DNA of 64,000 bases from Nostoc sp. 'Peltigera membranacea cyanobiont' 210A (GTDB lineage Bacteria; Cyanobacteriota; Cyanobacteriia; Cyanobacteriales; Nostocaceae). Shown piece after piece: positions 58,991-64,000 of the stretch. The stretch spans positions 978,234-1,042,233 of the forward strand of contig NZ_NOLJ01000001.1 of NCBI RefSeq assembly GCF_002246015.1, written 5' to 3'. The translations under genes were made by a program, and so were the position numbers. Each line of letters starts with the position of its first letter. The stretch's first letter is position 1. A model generated the notes under the pieces. It was not told the origin of the DNA. It saw only the letters and a list, made by a program, of their open reading frames with translations, and searched no databases.

Positions 58991-60415
58991 ATGTCCAGCA
59001 AGATAAAATTTGGTACCGATGGCTGGCGAGGGATTATTGCCGATGACTTTACTTTCCCCAATGTGAGAAAAGTAACAAGGGCAATTGCCACTTACTTAGA
59101 TACAGCCTACACAAAAAATAGACCAGTACTTATTGCCTACGATACTCGCTTTTTAGCTGACCAGTTTGCCCAAACAGCGGCCCAAGTATTAGCAGATTTG
59201 GGTTGGACTGTAAAAATTACCGATCGGGATTGCCCTACACCAGTAATTGCCTACAATGCCCGTCACCTAAATTCCGCTGGGGCGTTAATGTTTACTGCTA
59301 GCCATAATCCAGCACCTTACTGTGGAATTAAATATATACCCGATTATGCTGGGCCTGCCACTCCAGAGATTACTGATACTATTGTGGCAAATATAGAAGG
59401 TGCATCGGATGAGTTGCCTGGGAGCAACCCATCAGGTTCAATTTCAATTTTCGATCCGAAACCAGATTACCTGAAATTTATCTACACTCTACTTGATGTA
59501 GAAAAGATCAGAAGCGCTAATTTAAAGGTAAAGTACGATGCTTTGTATTCTACCTCTCGCGGCTATTTAGATGAAGTTTTGCAACATAGTGGCGTTCAAT
59601 TAGAAAGTTTCCACGATTGGAGAGATGTGTTATTTGGGGGTGGAATGCCTGAACCCAAAGGAGAACAGTTAGTTGAGTTAGTGGAAGCAGTAGTTCGCGA
59701 TCGCGCTGATTTGGGTTTGGCGACGGATGGAGATAGCGATCGCTTTGGTATCGTTGATGAACAAGGAACCGTCCTCACTCCCAATACTGTGCTGCTACTT
59801 CTAGCACGTCATTTAATCAAAAATAAAGGTAAAACCGGCGCCATAGTCCGCACTGTCGCTACAACCCACCTGCTGGATAATTTCGCTGCTAAAAATGGAC
59901 TGCAAATTTACGAGACAGCAGTTGGTTTTAAATACATCGGTGAAAAAATGCGCGAAACTGCTGTATTAATCGGTGGAGAGGAATCAGGTGGATTGAGTAT
60001 TATTGGGCATATTCCCGAAAAAGATGGGGTATTAGCCGATATGCTGGTGGCTGAAGCGATCGCTTATGAAGGTAAGCCTTTAAGTCTACTCGTTAAGGAA
60101 GCGATCGCTGAAGCCGATGGGCCACTTTACAACAACCGCCTAGACTTGCACCTCACAGAAGCGCATAAAACCGCCGTCATCGACTCTTTTACCAAAAATC
60201 CACCTACAGAGGTAGCAGGCATTAAAGTCAAGGAAGTGGGGCGTAAAGACGGTATTAAGCTGTATTTAGAAGAAGGTAGCTGGATTTTACTGCGTCCTTC
60301 CGGTACAGAACCACTGGTGCGCGTCTACCTAGAAACCAACACTCCCGAAAAACTCACCCAAATCGCCCAAGAGTTAAAGAGTGCCATTGCTAAACTAGAA
60401 ACACTTGCAGTTTAA
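58991..60415 (+). CDS. phosphoglucomutase/phosphomannomutase family enzyme
   Basis: A 474-residue alpha-D-phosphohexomutase with all four landmark loops: KFGTDGWRGIIADDF at the N-terminus, the phosphoserine loop TASHNPAPYCGIKY, metal loop ATDGDSDRFG, sugar loop GGEESGGLS, and phosphate-binding RPSGTEPLVRVYLE near the C-terminus. It interconverts hexose-1- and 6-phosphates. Which sugar (glucose, mannose, glucosamine) is not decided here; the family is used for polysaccharide precursors and glycogen. Unlike the mutase half of the fusion at 29691, its active site is complete. GGAGC lies upstream of the ATG. Confidence 0.93.
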   Translation: MSSKIKFGTDGWRGIIADDFTFPNVRKVTRAIATYLDTAYTKNRPVLIAYDTRFLADQFAQTAAQVLADLGWTVKITDRDCPTPVIAYNARHLNSAGALMFTASHNPAPYCGIKYIPDYAGPATPEITDTIVANIEGASDELPGSNPSGSISIFDPKPDYLKFIYTLLDVEKIRSANLKVKYDALYSTSRGYLDEVLQHSGVQLESFHDWRDVLFGGGMPEPKGEQLVELVEAVVRDRADLGLATDGDSDRFGIVDEQGTVLTPNTVLLLLARHLIKNKGKTGAIVRTVATTHLLDNFAAKNGLQIYETAVGFKYIGEKMRETAVLIGGEESGGLSIIGHIPEKDGVLADMLVAEAIAYEGKPLSLLVKEAIAEADGPLYNNRLDLHLTEAHKTAVIDSFTKNPPTEVAGIKVKEVGRKDGIKLYLEEGSWILLRPSGTEPLVRVYLETNTPEKLTQIAQELKSAIAKLETLAV

Positions 60416-60473
60416 TAATTCAAAGTTAGGAGTTATGAGTTAAGAATTATTAACTCATAAATTTTATTAAGAT

Positions 60474-60752
60474 ATGAAAACTTTCGCTCCTTTTTTGACA
60501 TCTCTAGTTGTGGCGGTTTGGGTAATCGCGATCGCAATTATTTCAGTCCAAAATGCCACACCCGTATCGTTAAAATTCTTAACATTCCAATCGATTCAGA
60601 TACCAATGGGTTTAGTGCTAGCTTTTAGTGCCGTTGTCGGGTTAATTGGCATGGCACTGCTGCAACCTCTGTGGGGGCTTGCTGGTATTGGGCAAGGTAA
60701 TTCTCGATTGGAAGACGATGCCGAATTTTTTGTTGATGATGAAGATTTTTGA
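60474..60752 (+). CDS. LapA-domain (DUF1049) membrane protein
   Basis: A 92-residue protein with two hydrophobic helices (about 8-27 and 42-66) in the LapA/DUF1049 arrangement: VVAVWVIAIAIISVQNATPVSLKFLTFQSIQIPMGLVLAFSAVVGLIG. The acidic C-terminal tail is DDAEFFVDDEDF. In proteobacteria LapA/LapB regulate lipopolysaccharide synthesis; cyanobacterial members are of unknown use. It follows the phosphohexomutase with a 58-bp gap on the same strand, so co-transcription is likely. Confidence 0.87.
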   Translation: MKTFAPFLTSLVVAVWVIAIAIISVQNATPVSLKFLTFQSIQIPMGLVLAFSAVVGLIGMALLQPLWGLAGIGQGNSRLEDDAEFFVDDEDF

Positions 60753-60765
60753 GGCTTGAATAGCT

Positions 60766-60990
60766 GTGCAGTATCAAAACATTATTACAATCGAACCAGG
60801 AAAACGAGGTGGTAAGCCTTGTATTCGAGGAATGCGAATTACTGTATACGATGTTTTATCTTATCTTGCTTCTGGGATGACCTACGAGGAAGTGCTTGAT
60901 GACTTTCCTTATTTGACACAAGAGGATATTTTGGCTTGCCTAAGCTATGCGGCCGATCGAGAACGGCAAATGCTGACAATGCAAGCATGA
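60766..60990 (+). CDS. DUF433 antitoxin
   Basis: A 74-residue protein with the DUF433 pattern: IEPGKRGGKPCIRGMRITVYDVLSYLASGMTYEEVLDDFPYLTQEDILACLSYAADRE. DUF433 proteins are winged-helix antitoxins that bind their own promoter and pair with PIN-like toxins. GTG start 60766, 13 bp after lapA. Its TGA overlaps the ATG of the next gene (ATGA), a typical antitoxin-toxin coupling. A 3' fragment of this gene is repeated downstream at 61586-61622. Confidence 0.92.
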   Translation: MQYQNIITIEPGKRGGKPCIRGMRITVYDVLSYLASGMTYEEVLDDFPYLTQEDILACLSYAADRERQMLTMQA

Positions 60991-61253
60991 AGTTATTGTT
61001 TGACCATAACTTATCACCTCGGTTAGTTGATCGACTAGCTGATATGTACCCAAACTCTCAGCATCTTTTTCTTATAAGCTTAGATCAAGCAGATGATGTA
61101 ACTGTTTGGGAGTATGCCCGACAAAGTGGATTTACTGTTGTCACCAGAGATGCTGATTTTAATGAGTTGAGCATTTTGCGAGGATTTCCTCCGAAAGTGA
61201 TTTGGATTCGTTATGGCAATTGTTCAACCAGAGAGATTGAAGAGATTTTGTGA
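60987..61253 (+). CDS. DUF5615 PIN-like toxin
   Basis: An 88-residue protein with the DUF5615 (Mut7-C/PIN-like) signature: MKLLFDHNLSPRLVDRLADMYP with the first acidic residue, DDVTVWEYARQSGFTVVTRDADFNEL with the central acidic cluster, and PPKVIWIRYGNCSTREIEEIL. It is a predicted RNase toxin neutralised by the DUF433 protein with whose gene it overlaps by 4 bp. Ordinary length; appears intact. Confidence 0.92.
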   Translation: MKLLFDHNLSPRLVDRLADMYPNSQHLFLISLDQADDVTVWEYARQSGFTVVTRDADFNELSILRGFPPKVIWIRYGNCSTREIEEIL

Positions 61254-61330
61254 TCGCACATAGAGGATATCCAAGCTTTTGACAAAAATCCAGATTTGGG
61301 AGTTTTGACATTGTATTAGATTTGGAAATT

Positions 61331-61588
61331 ATGGAAACTGAGTATGATTTTAGCGAGGGCAAGCGGGGAGGGATTGAATCAACACCAGCAGGCAAAACTC
61401 GAATTACAATTCGCCTAGATGATGAAGTACTAGCATGGTTTCGTGACCAAGTTCACGCAGCAGGTGGTGGAAATTACCAAACTTTGATTAACGATGCCTT
61501 GCGTGAGTACATTCAGCAGCGCCGTGAACCGTTAGAAGAGACATTAAGGCGAGTATTGCGAGAGGAACTTGAGCGCATTGGAAAATAA
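61331..61588 (+). CDS. BrnA-like antitoxin (orphan)
   Basis: An 85-residue protein containing the BrnA/ribbon-helix-helix core ITIRLDDEVLAWFRDQVHAAGGGNYQTLINDALREYIQ. BrnA antitoxins normally follow a BrnT RNase gene. Here the preceding gene is the DUF5615 toxin, and no BrnT is visible, so this is an orphan or a mixed partner. ATG 61331 is preferred over TTG 61322. Its 3' end is joined to a fragment of the DUF433 gene. Confidence 0.85.
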   Translation: METEYDFSEGKRGGIESTPAGKTRITIRLDDEVLAWFRDQVHAAGGGNYQTLINDALREYIQQRREPLEETLRRVLREELERIGK

Positions 61589-61622
61589 GGATATTTTGGC
61601 TTGCCTAAGATCGAGAACGGCT
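61586..61622 (+). pseudogene. duplicated 3' fragment of the DUF433 gene
   Basis: AGGATATTTTGGCTTGCCTA and G is identical to the 3' part of the DUF433 gene (60923-60943). After a gap of about 11 bp in the match, TCGAGAACGGC is also shared. The fragment lies directly before the DUF29 start. It marks a past recombination between toxin-antitoxin segments. Confidence 0.85.
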
Positions 61623-62066
61623 ATGAGCGCAACTTATAAAGCAGATTTTAACTTGTGGATTGAACAGACGGCCCAACTATTGCGATCGCATCGCTGGCAT
61701 GAAGTTGATGTAGAATATCTGATTGAAGAGGTTGAAGGCTTAGGCAAAAGTGAACGTCGGAGTATTGCCAGTCAACTAACTCGCTTGCTGTTGCATTTGC
61801 TTAAGTGGCAATATCAACCCCAGCGTCGCTCAGATAGTTGGCTCGATTCCATCACCGATTCTCGCACCCAAATTAAGTTAGCGATAGAAGATAGTTCTAG
61901 TCTTAAGAGCTATCCTACAGAGCAACTTGAGGAAAGTTATCAAAGGGCGCGTCGCCAAGCAGCCAAGCAAACGGGAATGCTAATTTCCGTGTTTCCAGAA
62001 GAGTATCCATATTCTTTAGAGTTAGTGTTGGATGAAGACTGGCTACCGGAAGCAAGCGATATTTGA
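61623..62066 (+). CDS. DUF29 domain protein
   Basis: A 147-residue helical protein. DUF29 landmarks are FNLWIEQTAQLLRSHRWHEVDVEYLIEEVEGLGKSERRSIASQLTRLLLHLLKWQYQP, then SWLDSITDSRTQIKLAIEDSSSL and the C-terminal YPYSLELVLDEDWLPE. The family is abundant in cyanobacteria and uncharacterised; it often lies beside toxin-antitoxin genes. ATG 61623 gives the normal N-terminus (MSATYKADFNLW); the frame upstream of it is the DUF433 fragment and is not part of the protein. Confidence 0.93.
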   Translation: MSATYKADFNLWIEQTAQLLRSHRWHEVDVEYLIEEVEGLGKSERRSIASQLTRLLLHLLKWQYQPQRRSDSWLDSITDSRTQIKLAIEDSSSLKSYPTEQLEESYQRARRQAAKQTGMLISVFPEEYPYSLELVLDEDWLPEASDI

Positions 62067-62140
62067 TAACTGTATTTGTAGCTGTGTGAGTAATAACGAT
62101 CGCTATGAAATAATAAGGACTGTAAGCCTCACACTATATG

Positions 62141-62168
62141 AAAAAAGCCTGACAACGCAGACTTTTTT
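62141..62168. terminator. bidirectional terminator between convergent genes
   Basis: AAAAAAG-C-CTG, six-base loop, CAG-A-CTTTTTT: a hairpin with one internal mismatch and an A-run on one side and T-run on the other. It lies between the DUF29 gene (plus) and the 134-residue protein gene (minus), so it can end transcription in both directions. Confidence 0.6.
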
Positions 62169-62204
62169 AGAAATTTGTGGCAGAGCGATCGCACTGTTAT
62201 AAAA

Positions 62205-62609
62205 TTAAAACGTCCATTCGTGATCTGGATCATCTAGGGCGGCACGAACAGAAGCTAAGTTAGCAAGGTCTTTGAAAGGACTTGATTTAGCAATTTCTGT
62301 GATTGAGTTTAAGGTAAGGGCTAGTTGTTCATTATTGCCGGATGCGATCGCATTATCAACGACAGCAAATAAAGCGCGAAAGTTTTCTGCACGTTCATCA
62401 AAAGAGCGATCTAGATACGCCATCAGCAACTCTCGCTGGGCGTTAATCTTGGTGATTGTTTCTTTTTCCCAAGCATCAATCTCTCGTCTCTTTGTCTTTT
62501 CCTGTTCGGCAACCTTCAGGTAATCGGTGCAAGCTGAAACCATTTGCTGTAAGCATTCAGCAGGATTTAGGTTTGCGAGTGCAAAAGTAGCTATTTTGTG
62601 TACTGACAT
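62205..62609 (-). CDS. coiled-coil hypothetical protein, second gene of a coupled pair
   Basis: A 134-residue soluble helical protein. Heptad-like helices run from about 15 to 85 (VSACTDYLKVAEQEKTKRREIDAWEKETITKINAQRELLMAYLDRSFDERAENF). A second helical part follows (AVVDNAIASGNNEQLALTLNSITEIAKSSPF). I do not recognise a family. Its ATG lies two bases after the stop of the upstream 324-residue gene, and the ribosome site (GGAAATTAAG) overlaps that stop, so translation is coupled and the two proteins probably act together. Confidence 0.8.
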   Translation of the reverse strand: MSVHKIATFALANLNPAECLQQMVSACTDYLKVAEQEKTKRREIDAWEKETITKINAQRELLMAYLDRSFDERAENFRALFAVVDNAIASGNNEQLALTLNSITEIAKSSPFKDLANLASVRAALDDPDHEWTF

Positions 62610-62611
62610 GC

Positions 62612-63586
62612 TTAATTTCCTCCCAAAGTACGATACTTTGCTTGGATAGTCGTGCTATTAGGATTCAGATACCCTTCACTGTCTAAGACAGGAGTTTTCA
62701 TGATTTCTGCAAGCGCTTTCACCAGAAGTGCTACTTCTTGAAACTTCCTAGCATCACGATCGCGATTAAAAGGTTGGGCTTCAAGCTCTTGAAGTGCAGA
62801 TTTAGCACGGTTGTTTAAATTACACACTAAATTGGCAAGTTCCACTGTTCGCCGTTTAACCTGTAATAAAAAATCTTGAGCTGCTTCAATATTGGCAATT
62901 TCTATGTTTACCCTAGCTTCATACTCCCGCGCTTTAGTCAAAGCTTCCTCACCCTTACCAGCAAGTTGAAAACCCCCAACCATTAATGCTGGTCCGAGTG
63001 TAATACCTCCCAATACAGCACCACCAACCGCCATACTAGTACCACCACCTAACCAAGTTATGGCTCCAGTCCAAGCCGCAGCACCACCAACTTGTGAGAT
63101 AGCGACTTCACTAGCCCACAATCCAAATAACTTGGAAACAGTAACAGTACCTACACTCCTTGCTAAGGTAACTGCACCAGAACCTGCTACTGAGGCTGCA
63201 ACGGCTGTTTTCATACCACCTTTCACCCACTGTTCAGCTTTGATAACTTCCGTTTTATACTCCTGAATTTGCTGGGTGGAGATGTCTAATCCAGTTAGAA
63301 TGTCCAGATTGTTTTGGGAAGCTCGCTGACCAATTCTCTCAATAAAAGCTATAAAGTTTGAAATTGTACTCTGCTTGATACGAAGTTGCATTTGACCATA
63401 GGTTTCAGCTGACTGGTTGGTAATTTCCCAGGTTGCTTTTAAATTTTGCAAGCTACTTTTGTATTTTTGTTGAGCCTGTTCACCAATTTCCTTTGCCTGG
63501 TTCATATTGCCAATGCCTTTAGCACCCTTGACTGCTCCGAAGGCTCCAGTAGCCAAAGCAGCAGCACCTAAAATCAATGGAATCAT
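62612..63586 (-). CDS. coiled-coil protein with long glycine-rich hydrophobic hairpin
   Basis: A 324-residue protein. Residues 1-25 form a Gly/Ala-rich hydrophobic segment (MIPLILGAAALATGAFGAVK). Residues about 35-120 form a long helix. Residues about 122-210 are a strongly hydrophobic, Gly/Ala/Ser-rich stretch with GG turns (TAVAASVAGSGAVTLARSVG ... GGGTSMAVGGAVLGGITLGP). A second long helix spans about 215-275 (KAREYEARVNIEIANIEAAQ), then a short tail. Helix - apolar hairpin - helix recalls alpha-helical pore-forming or membrane-remodelling proteins, but no family is recognised. Coupled to the downstream 134-residue gene. Confidence 0.8.
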   Translation of the reverse strand: MIPLILGAAALATGAFGAVKGAKGIGNMNQAKEIGEQAQQKYKSSLQNLKATWEITNQSAETYGQMQLRIKQSTISNFIAFIERIGQRASQNNLDILTGLDISTQQIQEYKTEVIKAEQWVKGGMKTAVAASVAGSGAVTLARSVGTVTVSKLFGLWASEVAISQVGGAAAWTGAITWLGGGTSMAVGGAVLGGITLGPALMVGGFQLAGKGEEALTKAREYEARVNIEIANIEAAQDFLLQVKRRTVELANLVCNLNNRAKSALQELEAQPFNRDRDARKFQEVALLVKALAEIMKTPVLDSEGYLNPNSTTIQAKYRTLGGN

Positions 63587-63879
63587 GAAATACTCCTGAT
63601 TATGATTAGTATTTGGTTAGTACTCGTCTACGGGTTCAACATAAAACAGAGGCATCACCTTATACTTATTTTTCCCGGAGATACCAACTAATGAACATTC
63701 AGAAGGTGTAAATTTGAGACTGCGATTAATGCAGTTGTCAATCCTTTTCGTGTTGAGTGCGATCCCTGTGGGAGGCTAACACCTCAATGCAATGGACAAG
63801 CGATGTCTACGACGGGCTACGCCTACGCACTCGGCTTGACGCTAGAATATTAGTCGCAATCTTGTGGAGATAATTGGCG
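63587..63879. other. intergenic region with a dispersed repeat
   Basis: About 290 bases between divergent genes. At 63800-63828 is GCGATGTCTACGACGGGCTA then CGCCTACGC, the intergenic form of the repeat captured inside the porin gene. Promoters of both flanking genes should be here; no terminator or operator recognised. Confidence 0.6.
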
Positions 63880-64000
63880 ATGAAAATTAAAGCAGTTATC
63901 TGGCAAGAAGACGGTGTGTGGTGTGGTTCTGTACCTTCCCTACCAGGATGCCACACTTGGGGAGACAGCTACGAACATCTATTAGAAATGCTGCAAGATG
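63880..64000 (+). CDS. HicB-like antitoxin, 5' part, cut by the window edge
   Basis: ATG 63880 follows TGGAGATAAT. The 40 visible residues MKIKAVIWQEDGVWCGSVPS followed by LPGCHTWGDSYEHLLEMLQD match the HicB domain: E-x-D-G-x-W...LPGC.T.G.S.EE. HicB partners the HicA mRNA interferase; hicA would be expected close by, probably outside the window. Frame open to the edge. Confidence 0.85.
   Translation, partial: MKIKAVIWQEDGVWCGSVPSLPGCHTWGDSYEHLLEMLQD

Noticed and set aside
1..64000. tRNA, rRNA or intact insertion sequence
   Set aside because: No tRNA-like T-arm words in a cloverleaf context, no rRNA blocks and no transposase frame were seen, only non-autonomous repeats.

Overview
The window looks like chromosomal DNA of a filamentous, probably heterocyst-forming (Nostoc/Anabaena/Calothrix-like) cyanobacterium. 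This rests on very frequent HIP1 octamers (GCGATCGC) in coding DNA, many heptanucleotide tandem repeats (STRR), many G/C-rich palindromic intergenic elements, and a cyanobacterial gene set: CruP-type carotenoid flavoprotein, CrtR, PaO/Tic55-like Rieske oxygenase, TamB, iron-uptake porin and DUF4912. The species cannot be named from this alone. I saw no rRNA, tRNA, CRISPR array or intact transposase.

Layout. 0-10 kb: the edge of a minus-strand gene, a 21-bp tandem-repeat array, a membrane pentapeptide-repeat protein, a Uma2 nuclease, a CruP-like flavoprotein, two tandem paralogous membrane proteins, an LprI-like protein, CrtR and a NAGPA-like lipoprotein. 10-29 kb: DUF4912 protein, a giant TamB, a NodB deacetylase, a decayed ABC permease, a Rieske oxygenase, a second 21-bp-period array, a Lin0512 protein, a cNMP-binding protein, a multicopper oxidase and isoleucyl-tRNA synthetase. 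IleRS carries an in-frame copy of an intergenic repeat. 29-36 kb: three minus-strand genes that make a plausible mannosylation route: a nucleotidyltransferase/phosphomutase fusion (GDP-mannose supply), a GT2-GtrA polyprenyl-phosphate glycosyl synthase, and a GT39 membrane glycosyltransferase. 36-39 kb: an ECF Co/Ni importer (CbiM-PDGLE, CbiQ, CbiO). 39-53 kb: a lipoprotein, an SLH/OprB-type porin, a repeat-rich secreted protein, DUF1361, the relic of an AAA ATPase/DUF4276 pair, a PEP-synthase-like protein, MgtC, RecF and a Ca-type P-ATPase. 53-64 kb: a propeller-transglutaminase protein, then an accessory zone. That zone holds two tandem MITEs, a duplicated two-domain gene with one copy killed by two nonsense codons, an adjacent secreted protein, a PD-(D/E)XK nuclease, a phosphohexomutase, LapA, a run of toxin-antitoxin parts (DUF433/DUF5615, BrnA, the start of HicB), DUF29, and a translationally coupled pair of coiled-coil/hydrophobic-hairpin proteins.

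The most interesting items are: the MITE-derived peptide in the IleRS editing domain; the secreted-protein plus duplicated RPGMYL-domain cluster at 55.6-57.8 kb, a possible effector/immunity locus; the unexplained coupled pair at 62.2-63.6 kb; tandem MITEs separated by GTAG; the decapitated AAA/DUF4276 system; and two or three arrays of different sequence that share an exact 21-bp period. Annotation is from reading sequence and translations only; no database search was made, so family names come from motif recognition.
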